From Arthrobacter sp. zg-Y919 (lineage in GTDB: Bacteria > Actinomycetota > Actinomycetes > Actinomycetales > Micrococcaceae), in NCBI RefSeq assembly GCF_030142045.1, contig NZ_CP126242.1:496001-560000 (forward strand): 64,000 nucleotides of DNA. Reading direction: 5' to 3'. Positions 28,009 to 38,411 of this stretch are shown here, one piece after another; positions within the stretch are counted from its first letter, which is position 1, and every line of letters starts with the position of its first letter. Made by a program: the position numbers and the translations under genes. Under the pieces are notes generated by a model that worked only from the letters and a program-made list of their open reading frames with translations, ran no database searches and was not told the origin of the DNA.

Positions 28009-29082
28009 TTGCGAGATTTTAGTGCACGCCTGGCCACTGCCGAGGAGATCGCCAACTGGGATAAGCACGTGCTTGCCAACCCCGGCGGCGGCAATGTCCT
28101 CCAGTCTGCATCCTTCGCGGAAGTTAAGTCCCACCACGGCTGGAATCCCGTGTACCTGGCCTTCACCGGGCCCGACTACGTCACCTACACGCTGGCGATC
28201 GAGAAAAAGGTTCCGGTACTCGGCAGCCTTTGGTACCTGATTAAGGGACCCGACGTCGCCGCCCCCGAAGACGTGCCCCTGGTGGTCGAGGCCCTGACCC
28301 GGTTCATTAAGCAGACCCGCCGCAAGGTTTTCGCGATCAAGGTCGAGCCGGACATCGTGGACAGCGAAGAGGTCCAGGCGCTGTTCACCGGCGCCGGATT
28401 CATCAAGACCTTCAACCTGCAGCCCAACGATTCAACGGCGCTGCTGGACACGACGCCGGACGAAGAGCAGCTGCTCAAGAACCTCTCCTCGCGCGGCCGC
28501 AACGCCGTCCGGCGGGCCATCCGTGAAGGCGCAGACGTCCGCCGCGTGGAGCCCACCGAAGAAAACATGCGCACCATGTACCGCCTGATGGCGCACATTG
28601 AGGACCGCTCCGCGGCGCGACTGCGTTCCTACGAGTACTACCACCGCTTCTGGTCCAACTTCGTGGCTGCCGGGCAGGGGCGCTTCTACTTTGCGTTCGA
28701 GGACGGCGAGCCCACGGTGGGTGCCTTCGTGATTGCCTACGGCAACAAGGGAACATACAAGGACGGCGGATCCAAGCCACGCCGTTCCCAGTACGGTGAC
28801 TCCCATCTGGTCCAATGGACGGCGATCACCGAGCTCAAGGACGAGTGCGGCATTACCTCCTACGACTTCTGCGGCACTCCGCCCAGCAGTCAGCTCAAGG
28901 ACAAGAGCCACCCGCACCACGGACTCGGCCTGTTCAAGACCAGTTTCTCGAAGACCGTCACCGATTTTGTGGGCTGCTATGACTTTGTGGTGGATCCGGT
29001 TCGCTACCGTATCTGGAACACCATCGGAGAACGGGTAGCGCGGCAGATTTACTGGCGCCGCCACCAGCAGCCGTTCTACTAA
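28009..29082 (+). CDS. FemAB/FemX-type aminoacyltransferase for peptidoglycan bridges
   Basis: The 357-residue protein matches the FemAB/lipid II:glycine glycyltransferase family, which adds amino acids from aminoacyl-tRNA to the peptidoglycan stem. Conserved blocks include NLSSRGRNAVRRAIREGADV and, near the C-terminus, YDFCGTPPSSQLKDKSHPHH and GLGLFKTSFSKTVTDFVGCY. The start is TTG at 28009 behind TTGAGG. A -10-like TAGACT near 27908 would give a leader of about 100 bases. It probably builds the interpeptide bridge. Confidence 0.87.
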   Translation: MRDFSARLATAEEIANWDKHVLANPGGGNVLQSASFAEVKSHHGWNPVYLAFTGPDYVTYTLAIEKKVPVLGSLWYLIKGPDVAAPEDVPLVVEALTRFIKQTRRKVFAIKVEPDIVDSEEVQALFTGAGFIKTFNLQPNDSTALLDTTPDEEQLLKNLSSRGRNAVRRAIREGADVRRVEPTEENMRTMYRLMAHIEDRSAARLRSYEYYHRFWSNFVAAGQGRFYFAFEDGEPTVGAFVIAYGNKGTYKDGGSKPRRSQYGDSHLVQWTAITELKDECGITSYDFCGTPPSSQLKDKSHPHHGLGLFKTSFSKTVTDFVGCYDFVVDPVRYRIWNTIGERVARQIYWRRHQQPFY

Positions 29083-29143
29083 GCAGCAGTTCCACCAGGC
29101 AATACCCCGGGCAGGGTCCCGGAACAGGCGAAAGGGCTAGTCC

Positions 29144-31051
29144 TTGGAGAACACATCCGATCCGGGTGGGCGCAAGCCCGGATCGAATCCGGATTCGGCA
29201 CCGAACCCGGACCCGGCCGCGGGGCTTATCCCGCTGATCAGCATGCCGGCGGGCCGCCGCGTCCAATCCGGAAAACGCCAGGCGGGAACACCGCCCGAAA
29301 AGGCACAGCCCGGAAAAGCACAGTCCGGGAAAGCGCAGTCCGGGAAAGCACAGTCCGGGAAAACGTCGGGCCGGCAGGAGAAGCGGCAGGCCGGACGGCC
29401 GACGTCGGGCATGGAACCCGGGCAGCCGCCCGCCACCACTGACATGCCCACCACTGCCCTGCGCAGCACCCGGCCCAAACCGCCGCCTCCCACAACGTCG
29501 GTGGCCCGGCCGGCCGGCTCCAGGATCTCCCGGCCCCAGACCAACCGCATCCGGACGACGGCGGACCCGGGCGAGAAACGCCCCCCGCGCCCGCGCAGGA
29601 CGGCACCGGCAGGTCCCGCACCGCTGGGCTCCCCGGCGGTCCGGGCCGACCGCTCCTCTGCCGCAGCACGGCGGATGCTGCGCAAACTCGTCCAGGGGGA
29701 GAACCCGCCCACCCAGGCCATGTCCATTGTGGAGCGGCTGGCAGGCAGCCCCTACGCCAACCCGCTGGTGCGCACCGGCGGTCCGGACGCGAGTGCCCGC
29801 AAAACCCTGGATCTCGCGCTGGGCATGGCCGAGTCCATGTTCCGCTACGGCGCCGGTGCGCTCGAAGTGGAAACCGCCATCATCGCGGTGACCGCCGCCT
29901 TCGGGCTGGAAAGCATCGAAGTGGACATCACCAACCAGTCAGTGCTGCTGAACTACTCCCCGAAGGACCAGACCCCCATCACGGTAATGCGCGTGGTGCG
30001 GTCCTGGACGAATAACTATGCCGGCCTGGGCCTGGTTCACCAGCTGGTGACGGAGATTATCGACGGCGGGCTCTCCCGTGCCGAGGCGTCCAACCGGCTT
30101 AACGAGATCACGCACCAGCCCAAACCGTTCCCCCGCTGGGCGGTCACGGCGTCCGCAGGTGTCTTCGCCGCAGCCATCGTCGGGTTTATCGGCGGTGGTC
30201 CGCTGGCGTCCCTGGTGGGATTCACCGGCACCGTGATGGTCAGCCTCCTCCAGCGCGTGCTGGGCAGGTGGCGGGTTCCGGACTTCTTCACGACGGCGGC
30301 CAGCGGCTTCGTGGTCACGGCGATGGCCATGCTGTTCTGGTCCATGGAGGTGCCGATTTCGCCCGGCATTGTCGTCGCGGGCGGAATTCTCGTGATGCTG
30401 CCCACCGGCCGCCTGGTTTCCGCGGTGCAGGATGCGATCAACGGGTTCCCCGTGACGGCATCGGGCAGGTTCCTGTCTGCCTTCCTGACGTTCGGCGCCC
30501 TGGTGGCCGGCATTGCCGTGGCGCTTGTCCTGGGAGTCCTGATGGGAATGGGGAGGCTGAACGTCACCGACGTGGCCTCGTCACAGTATTCCTTCGCCGT
30601 GACCCTGCTGTTGCTGGCCATTGCCTTGGCCGCCATCTGCGTTGTGGAGCAGTCCCCACGCCGGCTGGTCCTCCCCACGGTCCTCATCGGCGTGGCCGGA
30701 TTCCTGGTCTACCAGGCGGCGGAAGCAGGCGGCATGGGTGCGCGCCTGACCCCGGCGGTCTCTGCCATCTTCATCGGCATGGTGGCCCGCATCGTGGCCC
30801 TGCGGATGGGCGCCCCGCAGCTGATCGTCGCCGTGCCCGCAGTCCTGTTCCTGTTCCCGGGACTGGCGATCTTCCGGTCCATGTACGGCCTGAGTATCGG
30901 GACCGAAGAGATGTACCAGGGGGTAGTGGGGCTCTTTGACGCGCTCACCGTCATCCTGGCCATTTCCGGCGGCGTGGTGCTGGGCGACAACCTGGGCCGC
31001 CCCTTCACCCGGAACCTGAACGGCAACGACCGGCGCAACCGCCGGCGTTAG
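29144..31051 (+). CDS. ThrE-type threonine/serine exporter with long disordered N-terminus
   Basis: The 635-residue protein has a roughly 175-residue disordered N-terminal part rich in Pro, Gly, Lys and Arg, including four KAQ pentad repeats at residues 51-70, followed by the ThrE/YjjP domain (cytosolic segment MAESMFRYGAGALEVETAII) and about ten membrane helices (from SAGVFAAAIVGFIGG). The ThrE family exports threonine and serine. The start is TTG at 29144 and is not strongly fixed; the conserved domain does not depend on it. Confidence 0.88.
   Translation: MENTSDPGGRKPGSNPDSAPNPDPAAGLIPLISMPAGRRVQSGKRQAGTPPEKAQPGKAQSGKAQSGKAQSGKTSGRQEKRQAGRPTSGMEPGQPPATTDMPTTALRSTRPKPPPPTTSVARPAGSRISRPQTNRIRTTADPGEKRPPRPRRTAPAGPAPLGSPAVRADRSSAAARRMLRKLVQGENPPTQAMSIVERLAGSPYANPLVRTGGPDASARKTLDLALGMAESMFRYGAGALEVETAIIAVTAAFGLESIEVDITNQSVLLNYSPKDQTPITVMRVVRSWTNNYAGLGLVHQLVTEIIDGGLSRAEASNRLNEITHQPKPFPRWAVTASAGVFAAAIVGFIGGGPLASLVGFTGTVMVSLLQRVLGRWRVPDFFTTAASGFVVTAMAMLFWSMEVPISPGIVVAGGILVMLPTGRLVSAVQDAINGFPVTASGRFLSAFLTFGALVAGIAVALVLGVLMGMGRLNVTDVASSQYSFAVTLLLLAIALAAICVVEQSPRRLVLPTVLIGVAGFLVYQAAEAGGMGARLTPAVSAIFIGMVARIVALRMGAPQLIVAVPAVLFLFPGLAIFRSMYGLSIGTEEMYQGVVGLFDALTVILAISGGVVLGDNLGRPFTRNLNGNDRRNRRR
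29296..29364 (+). repeat. 15-bp tandem repeat inside the ThrE-type gene
   Basis: Four 15-bp units of the form CGGGAAAGCACAGTC (29296-29310, 29311-29325, 29326-29340, 29341-29355) are followed by a partial fifth. Each encodes five residues (P/S-G/E-K-A-Q). The unit length is a multiple of three, so copy-number change by slippage keeps the frame. Confidence 0.9.
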
Positions 31052-31062
31052 CTGCCCAGACA

Positions 31063-31098
31063 GAAGAGCCCGTCCCCGCCGCTGCGGGACGGGCTCTT
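31063..31098 (+). terminator. rho-independent terminator after the ThrE-type gene
   Basis: AGAGCCCGTCCC (31065-31076) pairs with GGGACGGGCTCT (31085-31096), followed by TTTG. It starts 12 bases beyond the stop and may serve the converging siderophore-interacting gene as well. Confidence 0.8.
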
Positions 31099-31124
31099 TG
31101 CTGTGTGGCACCGTTTCCGGTTGG

Positions 31125-31988
31125 CTACAGGATCTTGCCGACGGGGGTGCGCTTTTCCGCCTGGAAAACGTCTTCGGAACGCCCGGCAGCCCAGTACCCG
31201 GACAGGGATACCTGCCGCCGTTCCAGCCCCCGGTGGCTGAAGAGGACATCCCGGAGGGACTTCATGACCTCCCGCTCACCGTGCGCAAAGACCTGCACGG
31301 CGCCGTCCCGCCAGCGCACGGTGGACACGGCATCGGTCAGCAGCCGGCTCCGGCCGGCCGGAGTGTCACCGCGGTGCAGCCAGGTCAGCTCAACGCCGGC
31401 AGGTTTCTCCACCGGCTGCTGGTCCTGCGGTCCGGCGACCTCGACGAAGGCGTGCCCGACGGCGTCCTGCGGCAGGGCGCGGAGCACGGTGGCCACAGCG
31501 GGGAGAGCCGATTCGTCGGCAGCCAGGAGGTACCAGTCGGCGTCGGGGTCCGGGTTGAAAGCTCCACCGGGCCCGGAGAAGGTCAGCGGTTCGCCTGCCT
31601 GCGCCGAGGCTGCCCACGGCCCGGCCAGGCCTTCATCGCCGTGCACTACGAAATCGATACTGACTTCCCGTGCCTGGTGGTCCACATTCCGGATGGTGTA
31701 GGTACGGGACACCGGCCAGTGCTCACGTTCGCTCCGGGACCGGAGGGTTTCCAGGTCCTCCGAACCGTCGATGGGGCGGCCCTGTGGCCCGAACCAGATT
31801 TTGCAGTAGGCATCGGCGCAGGAATTCGGCTGGAACCGGTCAAAGCCGGGGCCGCCGGCCACCACCCGGACCATGTGCCCGCTGATCTGCTCGCGCCGGA
31901 GAACCTCAAGGGTCACGAGCGGGCGCTGCCGCCGCGGAATGTCCTGGGTAGGCCCGGCCGGGCGCGGGGGAGTTGGTGATTCGGGCAT
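31125..31988 (-). CDS. siderophore-interacting protein (ferric-siderophore reductase)
   Basis: The 287-residue FAD-binding protein of the ViuB/SIP family reduces ferric siderophores in the cytosol. The flavin-binding block is SRTYTIRNVD, and GPGGAF with DADWYLLAADESALPAVATV form the NAD(P)H-side fold. The ATG at 31988 has AGGAG upstream. It lies 28 bases after the ung stop on the same strand, so co-transcription is possible. I did not find a clear iron-box in this short gap. Confidence 0.92.
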   Translation of the reverse strand: MPESPTPPRPAGPTQDIPRRQRPLVTLEVLRREQISGHMVRVVAGGPGFDRFQPNSCADAYCKIWFGPQGRPIDGSEDLETLRSRSEREHWPVSRTYTIRNVDHQAREVSIDFVVHGDEGLAGPWAASAQAGEPLTFSGPGGAFNPDPDADWYLLAADESALPAVATVLRALPQDAVGHAFVEVAGPQDQQPVEKPAGVELTWLHRGDTPAGRSRLLTDAVSTVRWRDGAVQVFAHGEREVMKSLRDVLFSHRGLERRQVSLSGYWAAGRSEDVFQAEKRTPVGKIL

Positions 31989-32016
31989 GGGGTGTCTCCT
32001 AGGAAAGGGCCTCAAA

Positions 32017-32796
32017 CTACCGTACCGTGCCCAGGCGCCAGTCCACGGGCCCGGAACCCTGCTGGACCAACAGCTCATTGACGCGGCTGAACGGGCGGGA
32101 GCCGAAGAAACCGCGCGAGGCCGACAACGGACTTGGATGCGCCGATTCGACCGTTGGCACACCGTTCAGGAACGGAACGATGCCCTGGGCATCGCGGCCC
32201 CACAGGACCGCGACCAGGGGAATATGGGTGCCATCCGCGCGGCGGCGGCCGGCCAAGGAGCGGACGGCGAGCTCGGTGATGTCCTCCCATCCCCGCCGGC
32301 GGTGCGACCCCGCCTCTCCCGCACGGACGGTGAGCACCCGGTTCAGGAGGACCACACCCTGGTCCGCCCAGCCGCTAAGGTCCCCGGAGGCCGGGGGATC
32401 AATCCCCAGATCGGCTTTGAGCTCGGCAAAGATGTTGTTCAGGCTGCGGGGGAGTGGACGCACATCCGCGCCCACGGAAAAAGACAACCCGACGGCATGG
32501 CCGGGAGTGGGGTAGGGATCCTGGCCCACGATCAGCACACGCGCATCGGCCAGCGGACGCTGGAAAGCGCGCAGGATACTGCCGGGCGCCGGTAGGATGT
32601 GCTGCCCGGCACGGCGTTCCGCCTCCAGCCCGGCCGCAAGTTCCGCAAGGCGTCCCTTCGCGGGTGCAAGTGCTTCGGCCCAGTCAGGCGCCATCAGGTC
32701 TTCAAGCCGTGCGGGGGCGGCGAAGGGAAAGGGCGCATCCGCTATCGGTGCGTCGGGGCGGGGGCAGTCAAAGAGCCGGGGTTCGTCAGTGGTCAC
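32017..32796 (-). CDS. ung: uracil-DNA glycosylase
   Basis: The 259-residue family 1 enzyme removes uracil from DNA. The water-activating motif [17 protein letters not shown] and the DNA-intercalating motif [10 protein letters not shown] are both intact, with [10 protein letters not shown] between them. The start is GTG at 32796, where the translation continues [15 protein letters not shown]; the longer upstream frame is not conserved. Confidence 0.95.
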   Translation of the reverse strand: MTTDEPRLFDCPRPDAPIADAPFPFAAPARLEDLMAPDWAEALAPAKGRLAELAAGLEAERRAGQHILPAPGSILRAFQRPLADARVLIVGQDPYPTPGHAVGLSFSVGADVRPLPRSLNNIFAELKADLGIDPPASGDLSGWADQGVVLLNRVLTVRAGEAGSHRRRGWEDITELAVRSLAGRRRADGTHIPLVAVLWGRDAQGIVPFLNGVPTVESAHPSPLSASRGFFGSRPFSRVNELLVQQGSGPVDWRLGTVR

Positions 32797-32921
32797 CGGT
32801 CCATTTTGCCACCGGACCGTTTTTGCCGGGGCGCGCACCCCTCCTCCCCTAAATGACAACCCTGTTATTCCCAATTAGCATGGGCGGGTAGGTATGACAG
32901 GGATCTTTTTTGGGAGCGTGT

Positions 32922-33230
32922 GTGGCTGAACCGACAGAAGCCGAGCGGTTTTCACTCGACGACGCAGTGGATCCGGAAAGCCCGTTGGGTGCCCAGGAAC
33001 AACAGATGCTCGCATTGGAGCGGGCCTGGTGGAAGTACGCCGGTGCCAAGGAACAGGCCATCAAGGACCTGTTCGGAATGTCGGCCACGAGGTACTACCA
33101 GGTCCTGAACGCCCTGATCGACACGGAAGAAGCGCTGGCGCATGATCCGATGCTGGTCAAACGATTGCGTAGACTACGAACGACCCGCCAGCGTGCCCGT
33201 ACAGCCCGCCGCCAGGGCACCGGCATCTAA
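32922..33230 (+). CDS. DUF3263 family protein
   Basis: The 102-residue protein carries the DUF3263 core: EQQMLALERAWWKYAGAKEQ, then LFGMSATRYYQVLNALIDTE, with a basic tail RQRARTARRQ. The core looks like a helix-turn-helix, which suggests nucleic-acid binding. GGGAG sits five bases ahead of the GTG at 32922; a TTG at 32910 is less likely. It is followed 67 bases later by the LytR_C gene. Confidence 0.87.
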   Translation: MAEPTEAERFSLDDAVDPESPLGAQEQQMLALERAWWKYAGAKEQAIKDLFGMSATRYYQVLNALIDTEEALAHDPMLVKRLRRLRTTRQRARTARRQGTGI

Positions 33231-33297
33231 GGCCGGTTCCCATCAGCGTTGGCGGGCCAGGACGCGGCGCCACCAGAACAAGGATTGAAACTCCACT

Positions 33298-33924
33298 ATG
33301 AGCCAATACCCTCGGGACGAGTTCGACAAGGTCCCCGAAACCTCGGCGCGGCAGGGCGTGCACCGCGAACGCCTCATTCCCCCGCGTTCGAGCGGACTGG
33401 GCCTGCTGATCACCGTGGGTGTTCTGGCGCTGCTGATCGGCCTGGCAGCCTACTTTGTCCTGCCGCGGCTGGGTATCGGTTCAGGCTCTTCCGCCCCGTC
33501 CCCGGCGGCGCAGGCCACCGTGCCGGCATCCGCTTCACCTACCGCCACGCAGACACCGTCCCCTGACGCGGACACCCGCACGGCATCCCCCAGCCCGAGC
33601 GCTGCATCCACCCCTACGCCGACTCCGGAACCGACGCCGTCGACGCCGCCGGTTGACCGCACGCAGCCTGTCTCCGTGTTCAACGCCAGCGGCGTTACGG
33701 GACTCGGTGCCGGCGTTTCCGGACGGATCTCCAGTGCAGGCTGGGCGGTGGGAACGGTCGGCAACTGGGCCGGCGCCCCCCAGCAGGCCTCCGGGGTCTA
33801 CTACAGTTCTCCGGACCAGGCAGCCAATGCGCAGGAGGTCGGCGCCCAGCTGGGCATTCCCACGGTCGCCGAAGTCCCCGGCTTCACGGGCGTCACTGTT
33901 GTCCTTGGCCCCGGATTCCGGTAG
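33298..33924 (+). CDS. LytR_C domain membrane protein
   Basis: The 208-residue protein has a short cytosolic N-terminus, one membrane helix (residues about 34-54, LGLLITVGVLALLIGLAAYF), a Ser/Thr/Pro-rich linker of about 55 residues, and a C-terminal LytR_C domain beginning VSVFNASGVTGLGAGVSGRI. The topology puts the domain outside the membrane. LytR_C is the accessory domain of LCP cell-wall ligases; the protein here lacks the LCP domain itself. Confidence 0.88.
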   Translation: MSQYPRDEFDKVPETSARQGVHRERLIPPRSSGLGLLITVGVLALLIGLAAYFVLPRLGIGSGSSAPSPAAQATVPASASPTATQTPSPDADTRTASPSPSAASTPTPTPEPTPSTPPVDRTQPVSVFNASGVTGLGAGVSGRISSAGWAVGTVGNWAGAPQQASGVYYSSPDQAANAQEVGAQLGIPTVAEVPGFTGVTVVLGPGFR

Positions 33925-33970
33925 CCGGCGGCCCGGGGTAAAAAGACCATAACGATATCAACAGCCCGTA

Positions 33971-33986
33971 TGTGATCGCTATCACC
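33971..33986. promoter_or_regulatory. CRP/GlxR-like box upstream of cspA
   Basis: TGTGA-TCGCTA-TCACC matches the TGTGA-N6-TCACA consensus of CRP/GlxR-type cAMP-responsive regulators at 9 of 10 fixed positions and includes a perfect GTGAT/ATCAC dyad. It lies 136 bases before the cspA start, just upstream of a possible -10 (TAGAGT at 33992). Confidence 0.55.
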
Positions 33987-34121
33987 ATGGTTAGAGTGAT
34001 GCCAGCCGGTTTGCGCCGCTGACCTAGGTCTCCTCTGGAGCCGGCCGTCCGCGCCGGGCCAGGCACCTCCGGTGTCCAAGCATGCCGCCGGAGGCATCGG
34101 AATCAAGGTTGGAGAAAGATC

Positions 34122-34325
34122 ATGGCGCAGGGGATCGTCAAGTGGTTTAACGGTGAGAAGGGGTATGGCTTCATTACCCTCGACGAAGCAGCAACGGACG
34201 TGTTCGTTCACTGGTCGGCCATTCAGGCCTCCGGGTACCGGACACTGGAAGAAGGCCAGCGGGTTGAATTCCAGATCGGCCAGGGCGAGAAGGGGCCGCA
34301 GGCCGAGGAAGTCCGCGCGGTATAG
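34122..34325 (+). CDS. cspA: cold-shock protein
   Basis: The 67-residue single OB-fold protein has the RNA-binding motifs RNP1 KGYGFITL and RNP2 DVFVHWSAI. It acts as an RNA chaperone. A GGAGAAAG ribosome site precedes the ATG. The 197-base gap upstream suggests a long 5' leader, typical of the family. A clear terminator follows. Confidence 0.95.
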   Translation: MAQGIVKWFNGEKGYGFITLDEAATDVFVHWSAIQASGYRTLEEGQRVEFQIGQGEKGPQAEEVRAV

Positions 34326-34363
34326 ACCCCTTCAGGCACCTCCTCCCGGCTTCGGGCGGAACC

Positions 34364-34399
34364 GGCAGCGGCGGAGCCTCGGCTCCGCCGCTGCTTTTT
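34364..34399 (+). terminator. rho-independent terminator after cspA
   Basis: GCAGCGGCGGAGCC (34365-34378) pairs with GGCTCCGCCGCTGC (34381-34394) over a two-base TC gap and is followed by TTTTT. Confidence 0.9.
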
Positions 34400-34513
34400 G
34401 CCGTGGTGGCCCGCTTTTCGCAGTGGTCTCCGGCGCGGAGCCGGCCGGATCCCGAGCTGTCCCGCCAGTGGTGCCGGGATCGCTGTGAACCGGGCTGCAT
34501 GTCGGCGTGATCG

Positions 34514-34540
34514 CTTGCACTCAGTGTGTGGGAGTGCTAA
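34514..34540. promoter_or_regulatory. CIRCE element 1 (HrcA operator)
   Basis: CTTGCACTC-N9-GAGTGCTAA follows the CIRCE consensus TTAGCACTC-N9-GAGTGCTAA, with two mismatches in the left arm and a perfect right arm. It overlaps a candidate promoter with -35 TTGCAC (34515-34520), a 17-base spacer and -10 TAATTA (34538-34543). HrcA binding here would block groEL transcription. Confidence 0.85.
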
Positions 34541-34548
34541 TTATTGAC

Positions 34549-34575
34549 TTAGCACTCTTGCCGGATGACTGCTAA
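34549..34575. promoter_or_regulatory. CIRCE element 2 (HrcA operator)
   Basis: TTAGCACTC-N9-GACTGCTAA has a perfect left arm and one mismatch in the right arm. It starts eight bases after CIRCE 1 and lies about 160 bases before the groEL start. Neighbouring half-sites also read as an apparent reverse-order dyad, which is a by-product of the tandem arrangement. Confidence 0.85.
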
Positions 34576-34592
34576 ATGTCCGACGGCGTTGA

Positions 34593-36371
<1,779 letters not shown>

Positions 36372-36399
36372 GCCCCCGCAGTTCAAGCCTGACGCGTAA

Positions 36400-36434
36400 G
36401 CAGACGCGGCACCCGGTCCGGGTGCCGCGTCTGC
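36400..36434 (+). terminator. rho-independent terminator after groEL
   Basis: A perfect 15-bp stem, GCAGACGCGGCACCC (36400-36414) with its complement (36420-36434), encloses a GGTCC loop and is followed by TTCGTTT. Confidence 0.88.
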
Positions 36435-36443
36435 TTCGTTTAA

Positions 36444-36463
36444 ACCCGGGGATAAACCCGGGT
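36444..36463 (-). terminator. possible terminator of the WXG100 gene
   Basis: ACCCGGG (36444-36450) pairs with CCCGGGT (36457-36463) over a six-base loop. On the minus strand a short TTT follows. It begins 20 bases beyond the WXG100 stop. Confidence 0.45.
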
Positions 36464-36483
36464 AAAAGACAGGCGGCGATGGC

Positions 36484-36774
36484 TCAGTGCATAAACAGCG
36501 AGGTGTTTGCCGCTTCCGTTTCGGCATACTGCGCCGAGGCGAAGGCCAAAGCCTGGTTGATGCTGTCCAGCGACTCCTCCACACGGGCCTGCGTGGCCCG
36601 CCAGTCCGTGACCAGCAGCTGGAAATTGGACGACGCTGCTCCCCGCCAGATGTCGCTCAATGAGGCCAGGCCGGCCTGCATTCCGTTGACGTCCGCCCGC
36701 AGGCGGTCGATGGTTCCCTGCACCTCGGCACTCTTGGCGGCAAGCGCCTCGCTGTCCACGGCAAATAACGGCAT
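36484..36774 (-). CDS. WXG100-family (ESAT-6-like) protein
   Basis: The 96-residue helical hairpin protein carries the W-x-G turn as WRG in LSDIWRGAASSNF (about residue 42), flanked by two long helices, which defines type VII secretion substrates. The ATG at 36774 follows GGAGG. No EccC/EsxB partner or other ESX gene is in the window, so it is an orphan here. It follows the histidine kinase on the same strand after 166 bases. Confidence 0.9.
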   Translation of the reverse strand: MPLFAVDSEALAAKSAEVQGTIDRLRADVNGMQAGLASLSDIWRGAASSNFQLLVTDWRATQARVEESLDSINQALAFASAQYAETEAANTSLFMH

Positions 36775-36940
36775 GGTTTCCCTCCTGGTGATGGCCTGCG
36801 TCCGATCCCGGAAGGCTAGGGTCCCCGCCGTCCGCCGGCGCGCGTAGGACTCGTGGCTGTGGAGCGCACCAGCGGAACTGCGCTCCCGGCCCGGTTGTGG
36901 AGGGAAGCTCACTCACCTCAGGGCAGGGCCGCGGAACGGC

Positions 36941-38407
36941 TCAGCTGTCGTCGCCGTCGTCCGGACGCTCGGGGAACTGTTCCGGCGCCCGGTAGGGCAG
37001 CCGGATAGCGAGGGTGGCGCCGCCGCCCTCCGTCTCCGCAAGGCGCACCGTGCCGTCGTGCTGTGCCACCAGGGCCGCCACAATGGCCAGTCCAAGGCCC
37101 GTGCCGCCGGTCTCCCGGTAGCGGGAGGAATCCGCACGGTAGAAGCGCTCGAAGACCCGTGCGGCGTCGTCCTCGGAAATTCCGGGACCGTGGTCGCGTA
37201 CCTCCAGCACCGCATCCATCCGGTCGTGGATGACAGGGGCCACCCCGACGGCCACTTCGATGGGGGAGCCGGCGGGGGTGTAACGCAGCGCATTGGTCAT
37301 GAGGTTGGCCACGACCTGCCGCAGCCGGGCCTCGTCGCCCATGGCCGGCGCGCTCTGCGGTGCGTGGCCGTCCAGCCCCACCACCTTGATGTCACGGTCC
37401 GGTGCACTTGCCCGGGCGTCCAGCGCGGCGTCGTTGCCCAGGATCATCAGGTCCACCGGCTCGTATTCGAGCGGCCGCTGCTCATCCACCCGGGCCAGGG
37501 TGAGAAGGTCCTCGACCAGCCTGCCCATGCGTTTGGCTTCGCTCTCGATCCGTCCCATGGCGGCGGAGATCTCTTCCGGCTGCTGCAGAGCGCCGTGCCG
37601 GTAAAGCTCGGAGAACCCGCGGATGGTCACCAGCGGGGTCCGCAGCTCATGGGATGCGTCCTGGACGAAGCGCCGCATCTTGCGTTCGGACTGCGTGCGG
37701 GCGGCAAACGCGGTTTCAATGTGCGCGAGCATGGCGTTGAGGGACCGGGACAGGCGGCCGATCTCTGTTGCGGGGTTGCCCACTTCCACACGCCGGGACA
37801 GGTCACCGGCGGCAATGGCTGCAGCGGTCTTCTCCACCTGGCTCAGCGGACGGAACTGCCGGGTCACCGCCCAGTACGCGATTCCGGTGGCACCCAAGGT
37901 GCCGAGCAGGCCCACGGAAAACACCAGGGACGCGGCTTCATCCACCGTCGCGGCTACCGAATCGAGCGGAATGGCCACGGCCACGGAACCGGGCAGGTTT
38001 TCGAAGTCATAAATCCGCACCCGCCAGCCCTTGGACGTCGGGGAAGTGCCGCGGACATCAAAGCCCTCAGTCCCCATGGCGGCAACGTCGTCTGCGGTGT
38101 AATCCCCAAGCTGCGGGATGTCGGCGGCCGACTCCGAATGGGTCGCCGGACCGTGGCTGCCGTCTTCGTTCAGGTACAGGCCGTAGTACCGGAACAGGGA
38201 GGCATCGGTGCTGGGTTCGTTGACCAGCAGGTACCGGGAGACATTCGAGGCGTTTTCCTCAATGTCCGCGTCCAGCCGGTCCACCAGGATCTGGCGCAGC
38301 AGGGTAATGGTGGCCAGGCCGGTGATCGTCACCGTGACCACCATGAGCACCGCCATGATGGCAACCAACTGCGACCGCAGCGAAGCGGATTTCCAACGCC
38401 GTACCAA
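36941..38407 (-). CDS. sensor histidine kinase
   Basis: The 488-residue kinase has two membrane helices (about 14-37 and 160-182) bracketing an extracellular sensor region of about 120 residues, a HAMP domain, the HisKA box DASHELRTPL with phospho-acceptor His253, and ATPase motifs NLMTNALRY, DHGPGI and GGTGLGL. It starts four bases after the response-regulator stop, so the two form one operon. The arrangement resembles actinobacterial TrcRS/TcrXY systems. The signal is not known. Confidence 0.93.
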   Translation of the reverse strand: MVRRWKSASLRSQLVAIMAVLMVVTVTITGLATITLLRQILVDRLDADIEENASNVSRYLLVNEPSTDASLFRYYGLYLNEDGSHGPATHSESAADIPQLGDYTADDVAAMGTEGFDVRGTSPTSKGWRVRIYDFENLPGSVAVAIPLDSVAATVDEAASLVFSVGLLGTLGATGIAYWAVTRQFRPLSQVEKTAAAIAAGDLSRRVEVGNPATEIGRLSRSLNAMLAHIETAFAARTQSERKMRRFVQDASHELRTPLVTIRGFSELYRHGALQQPEEISAAMGRIESEAKRMGRLVEDLLTLARVDEQRPLEYEPVDLMILGNDAALDARASAPDRDIKVVGLDGHAPQSAPAMGDEARLRQVVANLMTNALRYTPAGSPIEVAVGVAPVIHDRMDAVLEVRDHGPGISEDDAARVFERFYRADSSRYRETGGTGLGLAIVAALVAQHDGTVRLAETEGGGATLAIRLPYRAPEQFPERPDDGDDS

Positions 38408-38411
38408 GGTC

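Noticed and set aside
34532..34557. A reverse-order CIRCE dyad (GAGTGCTAA-N8-TTAGCACTC)
   Set aside because: The right arm of CIRCE 1 and the left arm of CIRCE 2 make this pattern by chance of the tandem arrangement. The two true elements have N9 spacers in the canonical order.
36440..36470. Repeats of TAAACCCGGG as a mobile or recombination site
   Set aside because: They form a short hairpin just after the WXG100 stop and are better explained as a terminator.
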